Shown here: positions 17,517-26,795 of the stretch, in pieces
Layout of the letters: every line of letters starts with the position of its first letter
Numbering within the stretch: the first letter of the stretch is position 1
DNA from: Marinobacter sp. BGYM27
GTDB lineage: Bacteria > Pseudomonadota > Gammaproteobacteria > Pseudomonadales > Oleiphilaceae
Reading direction: 5' to 3'
Assembly: GCA_025153445.1 (NCBI GenBank)
Contig: JANZNS010000005.1
Coordinates: 310,001-374,000, forward strand
Length of the DNA: 64,000 bases
Notes under the pieces: generated by a model
Database searches by the model: none
Told to the model about the DNA's origin: nothing
Seen by the model: only the letters and a program-made list of their open reading frames with translations
Program-made: the position numbers and the translations under genes

Positions 17517-18581
17517 TTAGCTCATCCGCTCGATAAAGCAGGTGATTTCCTCACGATCATGGTAGAGATGCTTTGCCCGGAATATGACGTGGATGCCGGC
17601 GGCGTCCAACTGTTCGAGCATACTATCCCGACATACCAGCCATTCGTCATAGCGCTTTTTCATCGGCAGCTTGAGGTTAAACACCGAGTACTTGCACCGC
17701 CGGTGGGTCAGCCAATCCACCACCATGTCAGCCGTTCGGCGGGGCTTGTCAACGATATCGCATACCATCCAGTCAACGGCGCTGCGCGGTCGCCATTGAT
17801 AGCCGTCAGCCTTGACATGCTCGACGTGGCCAGACGCCATCAAGGCTTCATCCATCGGGCCATTGTCGATTGCTGACACCAGCATACCCTGCTCTACGAG
17901 CTGCCACGTCCAACCGCCCGGCGCTGCGCCAAGATCAACCGCCTTTTTAGCACCACCAAGGTAATCCAGCCACTGATTGTCCGGAATAAAAACCTTCCAT
18001 GCCTCTTCCAGCTTTAACGCCGATCGACTGGGTGCCGCTGGCTGAAGCCGTAATCTCGGAATACCACTGAGATACTTTGCACGATTGCCAGTGAGACTGA
18101 CACCCAGAAGGACACGATCAAACGTTGGCAGAAATACTTCAAGCCTGGAGCCACCGGCAGACTCCACCAGAAACCCGGACTCCCTCAGGGCTCTGGAGAG
18201 CGGCGCCACCCACTTCTTGCCGAAATTGCTCAAGTCCCGGTTCTGGGACTCTTCCGGTATGCGCACTTCTACCCTGGATGATGGTCGCAACCCATCCTGC
18301 TCTCGCAGAATATCCAGCACCGCGCCAACCCGATCCGCCTTCGGCAACACCTCATCCGCTACAACAGCGAACCAGTCGCGCACAAAAACCAACGACTCGA
18401 AAGGAATTCGATCCATCAATGTGATCGCGTCAGTGCCATCAGCAAGTATAAACAGCACCCAGCCGCTACCTGACTCGGGCTGAAAATATCCATAAACGCC
18501 CTCGGCTGCGGCAGCATCCGTCAATTCCCGGCCAGCTTCCGTTTCAAAACCTGCACGACAAAACAAAAAAATCTGACTCAT
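17517..18581 (-). CDS. rlmM: 23S rRNA C2498 2'-O-ribose methyltransferase RlmM
   Basis: A 354-residue protein of the RlmM (YgdE) family, which uses S-adenosylmethionine to methylate the ribose of C2498 in 23S rRNA. An N-terminal THUMP-like region (residues about 1-160) is followed by the Rossmann methyltransferase domain, with the SAM loop VDLGAAPGGWTWQLVEQG. The catalytic tetrad region contains DNGPMD, MVCDIVDKPRR and the Lys in NLKLPMKKRYDEW. Length matches E. coli RlmM (366). It is transcribed convergently to the ABM gene and divergently from the diguanylate cyclase. It is an ordinary housekeeping enzyme. Confidence 0.95.
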   Translation of the reverse strand: MSQIFLFCRAGFETEAGRELTDAAAAEGVYGYFQPESGSGWVLFILADGTDAITLMDRIPFESLVFVRDWFAVVADEVLPKADRVGAVLDILREQDGLRPSSRVEVRIPEESQNRDLSNFGKKWVAPLSRALRESGFLVESAGGSRLEVFLPTFDRVLLGVSLTGNRAKYLSGIPRLRLQPAAPSRSALKLEEAWKVFIPDNQWLDYLGGAKKAVDLGAAPGGWTWQLVEQGMLVSAIDNGPMDEALMASGHVEHVKADGYQWRPRSAVDWMVCDIVDKPRRTADMVVDWLTHRRCKYSVFNLKLPMKKRYDEWLVCRDSMLEQLDAAGIHVIFRAKHLYHDREEITCFIERMS

Positions 18582-18652
18582 ATCTCAACTACTTAAAGAA
18601 TTTATAATGTTTTAAAGCGTGCCAGCGGGCGCTTTAGCTATACTCAGCGCCT

Positions 18653-20530
18653 ATGCACCCACACCGTAGAAACGGCTCTCACTCGCAACGTGCCGGCCGC
18701 TGCATCTTCCGTTTTATACTATTGCTCTGCACTTTGTTGCCGGGCACGCATGCGCTTGCCCTGAACGCAGCAAGCTGTCCGGAAGTCGCAGCCAACATGC
18801 CGGAACACAGGGCAAGTCTGCTGGACAACATCTGCTACTACGTCGACAGGCGCCGGCTTGCAAACCCCGAAGAAAATGCGCGATTTGAGAACCCCGATGA
18901 GCTCGCGTCCATCCAGGACTGGCAGCGCAGCAAAGGTGACGAACTGATCTTCACCCAGTCCAGCGCTGATTACTGGCTCAAGATTACCATGAAGAACACA
19001 GCGGACAGCGCCGGATACTGGTTTCTGATGCTGAGCTACGCGCCCCTCGACAACATCGCGATGTGGGTAAGCGAAGGCGACGGCTATCGTCAGATTCACA
19101 CCGGCGATCATACGGTATTTTCGTCCCGTGACGTCGACTATCGATATTATCTGGTACCCATTCTGCTGGAAGGAAATGCCAAAACCGACATTTATATGCG
19201 CATCAACAGCAGTGGTGCCATCAACCTCCCCTTGAGCATTGAAGAGCCAGCAAACCTGATTGCCCAGAGTAATGCACTGACACTGACTCACGGGCTATTT
19301 TATGGCGCACTATTGATATTCTCGGCATTCAACCTGCTGCTGTTCTTCAGCACAGGCACAGCCTATTACTTTTTTAACGCCTTTTATATGCTCGCCACCG
19401 GACTCTTCCTGTGTTCGATGGCTGGCCTGTCGTTCCAGTATTTATGGCCGAACGTTCCCTGGCTGGCCAACATGGCGATCCCGCTGAGTGAGGGCCTCAG
19501 CACGCTCGCCTTCATCCTCTTCGGTCGCGCCTTTCTGGACATTGACGAAGCACAACCCCGGCTCTCCGGTTTACTGAAATACCTGGCGTCGTTCAGCGTG
19601 CTTGTGATCGCGCTGTGCTTTGTTTTGCCGTACAGCATCGTCATCAAAATTGCGACGCTGTACGGCCTGTTCTGCATCGTCACGCTGTTCGTCATCGGCA
19701 TTCAGCGCTGGCTTCAAGGTTACTCCCCTGCCAAATGGTACGTGTTTGCCTGGTCAACAATGGCAATAGGGACGTGTATATACGCCCTTGCAGCATTTGG
19801 CTATCTGGCCGATTTTCTGGCCCAGGAAATTCTGATGCAGATTGCAGTGGGCGTGCAGGTTATTCTGCTGAACTACGCGATGGTTCAGCGCTGGCGACTG
19901 CTGACAGACAAGGTTCTCAGCATGGAAACGGCTGCACGGCATGAATTGGAGATTCGGGTTGATGAACGAACAACCCAGTTGCGCGACACCATGCGACAAC
20001 TTGAAGTCGCTAACCAGCGGCTGGAGGAACTCAGTATTCACGACGACCTCACTGGCCTCCACAACCGCAGACATCTGGATGCCGCGCTGCCCGACATTTG
20101 CGCAGAGGGGCGGCGCCTCAAGCAACCGGTCGCCTTAATCATGCTGGATGCCGACCGTTTCAAGACGATCAACGATACCTACGGACACCCCTTCGGCGAT
20201 CGGTGCCTCAAAGTGATTGCCGAAACGCTTTTGCGGCACATCAAGCGCCCGATGGATATTGTGGTCCGGTTTGGTGGCGAGGAATTTGCCGTGGTGCTAC
20301 CAAAAACCGAACTCGCGGGTGCGATGGCTGTGGCGCAGGCTATTCTGGAGGATATCGCATCACAGGCGATCGAAACGCCAGACGGTGATACCTATACGAT
20401 CACTCTCAGCGCTGGCGTGGCCACCTACAGTCATCGGGATTCACTGGAAGCGCTATACCAAAGAGCGGACAAAGCGCTTTATCAAGCGAAAGAAACCGGT
20501 CGCAATCGCGTCTGCGCCAGCGAAGCCTAG
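18653..20530 (+). CDS. 7TMR-DISM diguanylate cyclase
   Basis: A 625-residue membrane-bound cyclic-di-GMP synthase. A signal peptide precedes an extracellular 7TMR-DISM sensing domain (DISMED2 type, residues about 60-205, with DYWLKITMKN and YRQIHTGDH); the family often binds carbohydrates or other ligands. Seven membrane helices follow (about 210-420), then a short coiled coil and the GGDEF domain (about 465-620) with IHDDLTGLHNRRHLD, DADRFKTINDTYGH and the active site VRFGGEEF (GGEEF at 541-545). An RxxD inhibitory site, R532-P-M-D535, sits five residues before it, so product feedback inhibition is expected. Its last 4 bases overlap the convergent hydrolase gene. The external signal is unknown. 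Confidence 0.93.
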   Translation: MHPHRRNGSHSQRAGRCIFRFILLLCTLLPGTHALALNAASCPEVAANMPEHRASLLDNICYYVDRRRLANPEENARFENPDELASIQDWQRSKGDELIFTQSSADYWLKITMKNTADSAGYWFLMLSYAPLDNIAMWVSEGDGYRQIHTGDHTVFSSRDVDYRYYLVPILLEGNAKTDIYMRINSSGAINLPLSIEEPANLIAQSNALTLTHGLFYGALLIFSAFNLLLFFSTGTAYYFFNAFYMLATGLFLCSMAGLSFQYLWPNVPWLANMAIPLSEGLSTLAFILFGRAFLDIDEAQPRLSGLLKYLASFSVLVIALCFVLPYSIVIKIATLYGLFCIVTLFVIGIQRWLQGYSPAKWYVFAWSTMAIGTCIYALAAFGYLADFLAQEILMQIAVGVQVILLNYAMVQRWRLLTDKVLSMETAARHELEIRVDERTTQLRDTMRQLEVANQRLEELSIHDDLTGLHNRRHLDAALPDICAEGRRLKQPVALIMLDADRFKTINDTYGHPFGDRCLKVIAETLLRHIKRPMDIVVRFGGEEFAVVLPKTELAGAMAVAQAILEDIASQAIETPDGDTYTITLSAGVATYSHRDSLEALYQRADKALYQAKETGRNRVCASEA

Positions 20531-21231
20531 TCGTTCAATGTGCGCATCCAGGTTGCTGCGTCCTGCGCTGCAGAGGCAATCAAATCGTCCTGATCGCGAC
20601 CGGACGCCTTCGTCGGCCTGAAGTCATGCTCGCCGCTTTCCAGCCAGCTCACCGTTAGCGACGGGCTGCCAAGCAGCCGCTCTGCCAAATGATGCTCGAC
20701 CTCCTCGTAACGTCCGAAAGGATCACGCGTGCCCTGAGCTATTCGGACTGGCATCGCCAGTTCATTGAAATGATCCGTTCGCCACCGCCCGGGCTTCCCG
20801 GGAGGGTGGAATGGATATCCAGCGCAAAAGCATCCCGCCACACCGCTTTCGACCCAGTTGGCATCGGCTGCGAGCAGACTCGCAATCCGCCCGCCCATTG
20901 ACTTGCCGCCGATAAATAAGGGCATGCCAGAGTTCATGGCCGATACAGCCTCGACAACCTCCCGAAACTCGCCAAGCAGTTTCTCAGCTTTTGGCGGTGG
21001 CCGGCGTTTACCGTCAAGACGACGCTGGTGCATATAGCCGAACTCAAACCGAATAACATGGACACGATTCAGGGCTAGCTGTTCTGCCATGGCTACCATG
21101 AAACCAGAATCCATTGGCGCGCCGGCACCATGGGCAAAGATGATCATCGCTATTGCCTCGCCTTCCGACGAATGGTTCACAAGCCAACCAGCCTTCTCGG
21201 CGCTACCCATATTCTCGGTTCTGACTTCCAT
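20527..21231 (-). CDS. Alpha/beta-hydrolase (KANL3/Tex30-like family)
   Basis: A 234-residue alpha/beta hydrolase of the small family that resembles the human Tex30/KANL3 hydrolase-like proteins. Nucleophile elbow GGKSMGGR supplies the Ser; the oxyanion region is IIFAHGAGAPMDS; a late acid GTRDPFG and His in GEHDFRP complete the triad. There is no signal peptide, so it is cytoplasmic. The substrate is unknown; family names such as dienelactone hydrolase are often transferred without evidence. It overlaps the diguanylate cyclase 3' end by 4 bases and is divergent from the cco operon. Confidence 0.82.
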   Translation of the reverse strand: MEVRTENMGSAEKAGWLVNHSSEGEAIAMIIFAHGAGAPMDSGFMVAMAEQLALNRVHVIRFEFGYMHQRRLDGKRRPPPKAEKLLGEFREVVEAVSAMNSGMPLFIGGKSMGGRIASLLAADANWVESGVAGCFCAGYPFHPPGKPGRWRTDHFNELAMPVRIAQGTRDPFGRYEEVEHHLAERLLGSPSLTVSWLESGEHDFRPTKASGRDQDDLIASAAQDAATWMRTLND

Positions 21232-21464
21232 TTTTCGTTATCCATTTATGTCGATGAATGTGCAAAGCTCATCATTTATTACAAGGACTGCAGTCATGCA
21301 CTGTTTTTCATTCCGCATCCTTATAAAGAGGACGGCGCGATTTTTCCAGAACCCGCTACCCTTATCTAGAAGTGTCCTTGGAATTTCGTGTCAACTGAGC
21401 GCTGCAAGCGTGTAACTTCGCGAGATAAACCGCCCCATGTTGCTGATTTCGGCGGGTTGTTTCC

Positions 21465-21478
21465 TTGATTTGGGTCAT
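21465..21478 (+). promoter_or_regulatory. FNR/ANR box of the cbb3 operon
   Basis: The sequence TTGAT-TTGG-GTCAT matches the FNR/ANR consensus TTGAT/C-N4-A/GTCAA at nine of ten informative positions. It is centred at 21471.5, about 77 bases upstream of the ccoN ATG, and a CATACT hexamer lies at 21501-21506. If transcription starts near 21513, the box centre is at about -41.5, the usual activating position. Activation of cbb3 genes by ANR/FNR under low oxygen is well established. Confidence 0.72.
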
Positions 21479-21500
21479 TGCAAATACGTAATCAATTCCC

Positions 21501-21506
21501 CATACT
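21501..21506 (+). promoter_or_regulatory. Predicted -10 element of the cco promoter
   Basis: CATACT (consensus TATAAT, four matches) lies 22 bases after the end of the FNR/ANR box, the spacing expected for a class II activated promoter whose -35 is replaced by the regulator. No good -35 is present, which fits activator dependence. Confidence 0.5.
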
Positions 21507-21548
21507 TGCGGCCTCAAACATTCCCACTCGTAATCCTCTGGTAAGGCT

Positions 21549-22979
21549 ATGAGCACAGTACATCCAAACCTGACTTACAATTACAAGGTGGTGCGTCAGT
21601 TCGCCATCATGACGGTGGTATGGGGTATCGTCGGAATGGGCATGGGCGTGCTGATCGCAGCACAGCTTCGATTCCCGTTCATGAACTTCGATCTTCCATG
21701 GACTCACTTCGGTCGTCTTCGCCCACTCCACACCAACCTGGTTATTTTCGGGTTCGGCGGCAGCGCCTTGTTTGCCACGTCTTACTACGTGGTTCAACGC
21801 ACCTGTCAGGCGAGACTGTTCTCGGCTGGCCTGGCGGCTTTCACCTTCTGGGGCTGGCAAGCCGTTCTTGTGGCAGCGATTATCACGCTGCCAATGGGCT
21901 TGACGTCTACCAAGGAATACGCAGAGCTTGAGTGGCCGATTGATATCCTCATCACTCTGGTCTGGGTGTCCTATGCGGTCGTGTTCTTCGGAACCATCAC
22001 TCAACGCAAAACCAAGCACATCTACGTTGCCAACTGGTTCTACGGCGCTTTCATACTGACAGTTGCCGTTCTTCACATCGGTAACAACCTGGCACTGCCT
22101 GTCAGCGCATTCAAATCCTACTCAATCTATGCCGGTGTAACCGATGCCATGATGCAATGGTGGTGGGGACACAATGCGGTTGGCTTCTTCCTGACAGCTG
22201 GCTTCCTTGGCATGATGTACTACTTCGTTCCCAAGCAAGCTGAGCGTCCGGTTTACTCGTACCGCCTTTCGATCGTTCACTTCTGGGCACTGATCGCCAC
22301 TTACGTCTGGGCTGGTGCTCACCACCTTCACTACAGTGCACTGCCAGACTGGGCACAGACAGCAGGCATGGTGATGTCCCTGATCCTGCTGGCACCAAGC
22401 TGGGGCGGCATGATCAACGGCATGATGACGCTTTCAGGTGCCTGGCATAAGCTGCGTACTGACCCCATCCTGCGCTTCCTTGTGGTGTCACTGTCGTTCT
22501 ATGGCATGTCCACATTCGAAGGCCCCATGATGGCAATTAAAACCGTCAACGCCCTCTCTCACAACACTGACTGGACCATCGGCCACGTTCACTCCGGTGC
22601 ACTGGGCTGGGTTGCCATGATCAGTATCGGCGCCATTTACCACCTGATCCCGCGCCTTTGGGGACTGCAGAAGATGTACAGCATCAACCTGATCAACGTT
22701 CACTTCTGGCTGGCGACAATCGGCACCGTACTTTACATCGTCGCTATGTGGGTCAACGGCATCATGCAAGGTCTGATGTGGCGTGCAGTCAATTCGGACG
22801 GCACCCTGACCTACAGCTTTGTTGAAGCTCTTGAAGCCTCCAAGCCTGGTTACCTGGTTCGCCTCATTGGCGGTGCCCTGTTCCTGTCGGGCATGCTGGT
22901 AATGGCCTATAACGTGCGAATGACCATTCGCCAGAAAGATGCAGTAGCGCTCGACAACAGTGCGCCACAGGCTGCCTGA
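21549..22979 (+). CDS. ccoN: Cytochrome cbb3 oxidase subunit I, CcoN
   Basis: A 476-residue catalytic subunit of the high-affinity cbb3 haem-copper oxidase in the inner membrane; it carries haem b, haem b3 and CuB and reduces oxygen while pumping protons. About twelve membrane helices are visible. Ligand histidines lie in [20 protein letters not shown], in the block [20 protein letters not shown] (helix VI CuB ligand), in [17 protein letters not shown] and in [14 protein letters not shown]. The length is typical of CcoN. It is the first gene of ccoNOQP, with a TAAGG sequence close to the ATG and the FNR/ANR box upstream. Confidence 0.97.
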   Translation: MSTVHPNLTYNYKVVRQFAIMTVVWGIVGMGMGVLIAAQLRFPFMNFDLPWTHFGRLRPLHTNLVIFGFGGSALFATSYYVVQRTCQARLFSAGLAAFTFWGWQAVLVAAIITLPMGLTSTKEYAELEWPIDILITLVWVSYAVVFFGTITQRKTKHIYVANWFYGAFILTVAVLHIGNNLALPVSAFKSYSIYAGVTDAMMQWWWGHNAVGFFLTAGFLGMMYYFVPKQAERPVYSYRLSIVHFWALIATYVWAGAHHLHYSALPDWAQTAGMVMSLILLAPSWGGMINGMMTLSGAWHKLRTDPILRFLVVSLSFYGMSTFEGPMMAIKTVNALSHNTDWTIGHVHSGALGWVAMISIGAIYHLIPRLWGLQKMYSINLINVHFWLATIGTVLYIVAMWVNGIMQGLMWRAVNSDGTLTYSFVEALEASKPGYLVRLIGGALFLSGMLVMAYNVRMTIRQKDAVALDNSAPQAA

Positions 22980-22995
22980 GTAAGAGAGAGACAGA

Positions 22996-23604
22996 ATGAA
23001 ACACGAAATTGTCGAAAAAAACATCGGCCTGATGGCAGTACTGATCCTGTTAGTGATCAGTGGCGGCTTTTTGGTCGAGGTTGTCCCCCTGTTCTTCCTC
23101 AAGGAAGTCAATGAGCCGATTGCCGGTCTCGAGCCGCTCACGCCGATGGAAATGGAAGGCCGTGACATCTATATCCGCGAGGGCTGCCACGTCTGCCACA
23201 CCCAAATGATTCGCCCATTCCGTGCCGAAACTGAACGCTACGGGCACTATTCGGTTGCCGGTGAGTTTGTTTATGAGCACCCCTTCCTTTGGGGCTCGAA
23301 GCGCACAGGGCCGGATCTGGCGCGTGTTGGCGGACGCTACTCCGATGCCTGGCAGCGGGTGCATCTCTACAACCCGCGTGATGTTGTGCCTGAATCCGTA
23401 ATGCCTGCGTATCCCTGGTTGTTCGACACTAAGCTCGACCCTGAGGGAATCACCGGCAAGCTTGAGGCAATGCAGACACTCGGAGTCCCCTACACTGACG
23501 AGCAGATTGCCAGCGCCCCGGACGAAATTCGCGATAAATACGAAATCGAAGCGCTAGTAGCTTATCTACAGCAGCTCGGCACGGTGATTTCAACCAAGCG
23601 GTGA
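22996..23604 (+). CDS. ccoO: Cytochrome cbb3 oxidase subunit II, CcoO
   Basis: A 202-residue mono-haem cytochrome c subunit of the cbb3 oxidase. One N-terminal anchor (residues about 13-36, [20 protein letters not shown]) is followed by the periplasmic haem motif C64-H-V-C67-H68 in [23 protein letters not shown]. The distal Met ligand candidate is in [12 protein letters not shown]. Electrons pass from CcoP through this haem to CcoN. It begins 16 bases after ccoN and its stop TGA overlaps the ATG of ccoQ. Confidence 0.97.
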   Translation: MKHEIVEKNIGLMAVLILLVISGGFLVEVVPLFFLKEVNEPIAGLEPLTPMEMEGRDIYIREGCHVCHTQMIRPFRAETERYGHYSVAGEFVYEHPFLWGSKRTGPDLARVGGRYSDAWQRVHLYNPRDVVPESVMPAYPWLFDTKLDPEGITGKLEAMQTLGVPYTDEQIASAPDEIRDKYEIEALVAYLQQLGTVISTKR

Positions 23605-23795
23605 TGTCGATGGATATTAATGATGTGCGCGGGATTCATACCCTGCTTGTTCTAATAGCCTTCATTGGTATTTGCTGGTGGGCCTACAGCTCGCACCGGA
23701 AAAACGCCAACGATGAAGCGGCTCATCTGCCGTTTGACGACGATGAGATAGACCAGCGCACTCAACAGCAAGACAAGACGGAGAATAAGGAATGA
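23604..23795 (+). CDS. ccoQ: Cytochrome cbb3 oxidase small subunit CcoQ
   Basis: A small protein of 63 residues with one membrane helix (residues about 8-28, IHTLLVLIAFIGICWWAYS) and a charged, acidic cytoplasmic tail (HLPFDDDEIDQRTQQQDK), as usual for CcoQ, which stabilises the CcoNO-CcoP contact. I choose the ATG overlapping the ccoO stop (TGATG); an in-frame GTG at 23601 and ATG at 23610 are alternatives. Its end overlaps ccoP by 4 bases. Confidence 0.9.
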   Translation: MSMDINDVRGIHTLLVLIAFIGICWWAYSSHRKNANDEAAHLPFDDDEIDQRTQQQDKTENKE

Positions 23796-24694
23796 GTACG
23801 TTCTGGAGCATCTGGATCAGTGCGATCGTGCTCGGCACGGTGTTTGGGTGCTGGTGGCTTCTGTGGTCAACACGTAAAAGTCAGGTGACCGACAAGGAAA
23901 CTGACCGGACAACCGGTCACTCCTTTGACGGTATCGAAGAATACGACAACCCGCTGCCAAAATGGTGGTTCTATCTGTACGTCGCTACTTGCATCTTCGC
24001 GCTGGGCTACCTCGCGCTCTACCCTGGCCTGGGCAACTTCAAAGGCATACTGGGCTGGACACAGGAAGGTCAGTGGCAGGAAGAAATGCAATTGGCAGAT
24101 GCCAGATACGGCGAGTTGTATGCAAAATACGGCAGCGTACCGGTAGAAGAACTGGCAAAAGACGAAGATGCCCGCAAAATGGGACAACGTCTTTTTGCAA
24201 ACAACTGTGCAGTTTGCCACGGCTCAGCGGCGCGCGGCGCTGTTGGCTTTCCAAACCTGACAGATAATGCCTGGATCTGGGGCGGCGAACCTGACCGCAT
24301 CGTTGAGACTATTCACAAGGGGCGTCAGAACCAGATGCCCGCAAAAGGCCTGATGCCCGGGATGACCACGGATCAGGTTGATTCGGTTGTAAACTATGTC
24401 CTGAGCTTCAGCGGCCGCGAAAAAGACGCTGAAGCAGCCGAACGTGGCTCAAAGATCTTTGCTCAGGCCTGTGCCGGGTGCCACGGTCAGGAAGCCAAAG
24501 GCAATCCTATGGTGGGTGCTCCCAACCTGACAGACGATGCCTGGCTTTACGGCAGCACCTATGAGTGGATCAAGGAAACCGTCACTCATGGACGCCAGAA
24601 CAGAATGCCGGCCCAGGAAGGCCGCCTCAGCGACGATCAGATTCACATCCTCGCTGCCTACGTGTACGGCTTGTCCCACCGCGAAAGCAAGTAA
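23792..24694 (+). CDS. ccoP: Cytochrome cbb3 oxidase subunit III, CcoP
   Basis: A 300-residue di-haem cytochrome c that accepts electrons from the bc1 complex or soluble cytochromes. Two N-terminal membrane helices (about 4-26 and 54-76) precede two periplasmic c-type domains: haem 1 C139-A-V-C142-H143 and haem 2 C227-A-G-C230-H231. The Met ligands probably lie in QNQMPAKGLMPG and QNRMPAQEG. The two domains share the block NLTDNAWIWGG / NLTDDAWLYGS. It starts with an ATGA overlap on ccoQ and closes the structural operon. Confidence 0.97.
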   Translation: MSTFWSIWISAIVLGTVFGCWWLLWSTRKSQVTDKETDRTTGHSFDGIEEYDNPLPKWWFYLYVATCIFALGYLALYPGLGNFKGILGWTQEGQWQEEMQLADARYGELYAKYGSVPVEELAKDEDARKMGQRLFANNCAVCHGSAARGAVGFPNLTDNAWIWGGEPDRIVETIHKGRQNQMPAKGLMPGMTTDQVDSVVNYVLSFSGREKDAEAAERGSKIFAQACAGCHGQEAKGNPMVGAPNLTDDAWLYGSTYEWIKETVTHGRQNRMPAQEGRLSDDQIHILAAYVYGLSHRESK

Positions 24695-24708
24695 TCCGTC
24701 GCGACCGA

Positions 24709-24731
24709 CAGGGTAGCTCGAGGCTGCCCTG
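24709..24731 (+). terminator. Hairpin between ccoP and ccoG
   Basis: CAGGGTAGC and GCTGCCCTG pair over nine bases with one G-T wobble around a five-base loop, and an outer CCGACA/TGTCGG pair (24705-24710 and 24737-24742) can extend it. No run of T follows, so it may be a processing or stabilising hairpin that sets ccoNOQP apart from the assembly genes, not a full terminator. Confidence 0.45.
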
Positions 24732-24812
24732 CCGGTTGTCGGACACAGTCTTTTGAAATCTGGGCACCTCTCGTGCCCATACTTGAGAAGACCGTGCCAT
24801 TGAGAGGTCCCT

Positions 24813-26243
24813 ATGAGCAGTCAAATTCCGGTCAAACAAGTTGACCCCGCGACTGACGCCTCCTCTAATAATAAAAATACCGAGACCGTTGAACTCTACG
24901 CCAGCCGCAAAAAGATATACGTCAAATCTGTTAAAGGTTTCTTCCAGCGCATACGGTTTGTGAGCCTGTGGGCCCTCATGGGCATGTACTTCCTTTTCTG
25001 CTGGATTCATATCGGCGGCGAACCCCTGCTTTACTTTGACCTTCCAGCACGGGAATTCCATCTGTTCGGGACGACGTTCTTTCCGAAAGATTTCATCATG
25101 CTGTCAGGCATGTTGATCATTGCCGCCTTCGGCCTGTTTTTCATCACCACACTGTTTGGCAGGGTCTGGTGCGGGTACACCTGTCCGCAAACGGTCTGGA
25201 CCTTCATTTTCATGTGGGTTGAAGAAAAAATAGAGGGTAGCCGCAACAAACGGATGAAACTCGACAAGGCACCCAACAGCGCCGAAAAGATGATTAAAAA
25301 GGGCGCTAAACACGCTGTATGGCTGCTCATCGCCTTTGCCACAGGCTTAACATTTGTTGGTTACTTTTACCCCGTTCACGACCTGACGATTGACCTGTTT
25401 ACGCTTAACGCCAATGGCTGGGCCTACTTCTGGGTCGGCTTTTTCACCCTGGCGACGTACACCAACGCAGGCTGGCTGCGCGAGCAGGTCTGCCTTTACA
25501 TGTGCCCCTACGCCCGCTTTCAGTCCGTCATGTTTGACGAAGACACCCGGGTTGTTGCCTATGATTTCAACCGGGGCGAACCTCGCGGCGGCCGGCGAAA
25601 AGATGCGGACAAGGACGAGCTGGGCATCGGCGATTGCATCGATTGCGGCATGTGCGTGCACGTCTGCCCTACCGGCATTGATATCCGGGATGGCCTGCAA
25701 TACGAATGTATCAACTGTGCGCTTTGCATTGACGCTTGCGACGAAGTCATGGAAAAGATGGACTACCCCACCGGACTGATTCGCTACGCCACCGAACACG
25801 AACTCGAACACAAGACATCAAAGCTGTTGCGACCTCGCACATTCGGCTATGGTGCAGTGCTGGTGCTGATGATCAGCGCCCTCGTATACACACTGGTCAC
25901 CCGTGTACCCATTGAACTGGAAGCAATCCGGGATCGCGGCGCGCTCTATCAGATGAATGGCCGTGGCATGATCGAAAATTCCTACACGCTGAAGATCCAG
26001 AACATGACCGAGATACCGCAGACGTTCTCGATCACAGTATCAGGTCTGGATAGCGTGCGGATGCTGGGCGACAACGAGATCACGCTGGGTGCCAGTGAAA
26101 GCCTGTCACTTCCGACTGTTGTCGAAGTCAGCCCCGATGCCCTGCAAGGCACGAATAACAACATTACTTTCACAGTGAAAGTCGAAGGTAACGACGAGCT
26201 CATGGCCGAGAAAGAAAGCCGGTTCCTTGGTCCGAACCGATAA
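24813..26243 (+). CDS. ccoG: Cytochrome oxidase accessory protein CcoG
   Basis: A 476-residue inner-membrane cupric reductase that supplies Cu(I) for the CuB centre of cbb3 oxidase. It has a cytoplasmic N-terminus, several membrane helices (for example SLWALMGMYFLFCWIHI and FIMLSGMLIIAAFGLFFI), the conserved GRVWCGYTCPQTVWT motif, and a ferredoxin-like domain with two cysteine clusters, CIDCGMCVHVCPTG and CINCALCIDACD, then a final membrane helix and a periplasmic Ig-like domain (about 370-476). A GAGAGG ribosome site precedes the ATG. It heads the ccoGHIS assembly group, 118 bases after ccoP. Confidence 0.96.
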   Translation: MSSQIPVKQVDPATDASSNNKNTETVELYASRKKIYVKSVKGFFQRIRFVSLWALMGMYFLFCWIHIGGEPLLYFDLPAREFHLFGTTFFPKDFIMLSGMLIIAAFGLFFITTLFGRVWCGYTCPQTVWTFIFMWVEEKIEGSRNKRMKLDKAPNSAEKMIKKGAKHAVWLLIAFATGLTFVGYFYPVHDLTIDLFTLNANGWAYFWVGFFTLATYTNAGWLREQVCLYMCPYARFQSVMFDEDTRVVAYDFNRGEPRGGRRKDADKDELGIGDCIDCGMCVHVCPTGIDIRDGLQYECINCALCIDACDEVMEKMDYPTGLIRYATEHELEHKTSKLLRPRTFGYGAVLVLMISALVYTLVTRVPIELEAIRDRGALYQMNGRGMIENSYTLKIQNMTEIPQTFSITVSGLDSVRMLGDNEITLGASESLSLPTVVEVSPDALQGTNNNITFTVKVEGNDELMAEKESRFLGPNR

Positions 26244-26276
26244 CGCACGTTATTTACTAGAAGGGCGTACACCTGA

Positions 26277-26792
26277 ATGAGCGAACACGTAACTGAAACC
26301 ATTGCACCCTGGTACCGCCAGTTCTGGCTATGGTTCCTGCTGTCTATTCCCGGCATAACCATCGTGTTGTGCATCGGGATGATTTACGTTGCAGTGGTCA
26401 CCAAAGACCCGCTGGTCACCGATGACTATTCAAAAGAAGGTCTCGGGATCAACCTGGAACTGGCTCGGGATCGCGCGGCTGCAGATTTCAAACTCGGTAG
26501 CACCGTCATTTTTAGCGGGAACACCATAACCCTCGAGATAGAAAAGGCTGGCAGGCCCGCCAGTTTCGATTATTTGATACTCGACCTCTCCCATCCAACT
26601 CTCGCCGATCGGGATCGACGGATCCAGTTCCAGCCTGTTGGTGATGGTCTGTACGAAGCGAAGCTGCCCGTTAAACTCGATGGCCGCTGGTATATGGAGT
26701 TGCGGGGCCCTGAAAACAACTGGCGCTTGAAGGGAGAGGCAATACTCCCCTCGGACAAGCCCCAGGTACTGGCGGCAGCACATCAGGGGTAA
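26277..26792 (+). CDS. ccoH: Cytochrome oxidase assembly protein CcoH (FixH family)
   Basis: A 171-residue FixH-family protein with one N-terminal membrane helix (residues about 14-38, FWLWFLLSIPGITIVLCIGMIY) and a periplasmic domain. The region VTDDYSKEGLGINLELARDRAA is the conserved part of the family. FixH/CcoH interacts with the CcoNOQP complex during assembly. It starts 33 bases after ccoG and is followed after only 3 bases by ccoI. Confidence 0.92.
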   Translation: MSEHVTETIAPWYRQFWLWFLLSIPGITIVLCIGMIYVAVVTKDPLVTDDYSKEGLGINLELARDRAAADFKLGSTVIFSGNTITLEIEKAGRPASFDYLILDLSHPTLADRDRRIQFQPVGDGLYEAKLPVKLDGRWYMELRGPENNWRLKGEAILPSDKPQVLAAAHQG

Positions 26793-26795
26793 CGA

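Larger units (their letters stand above)
21232..21548. other. Divergent intergenic region upstream of ccoN
   Basis: These 317 bases separate the minus-strand hydrolase from the plus-strand cbb3 operon. The half nearest ccoN carries the FNR/ANR-type box and a -10-like hexamer described separately. The hydrolase-side half shows AT-rich stretches but no element I can name, and no small open frame with a ribosome site was convincing. Confidence 0.6.

Noticed and set aside
21549-22979. Several long frames on the opposite strand within ccoN and ccoO
   Set aside because: They are antisense shadows of strong membrane-protein genes and lack ribosome sites or family matches.
24813-26243. Frames antisense to ccoG reading histidine- and valine-rich products
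   Set aside because: The ferredoxin and membrane motifs on the forward strand are complete and unambiguous.
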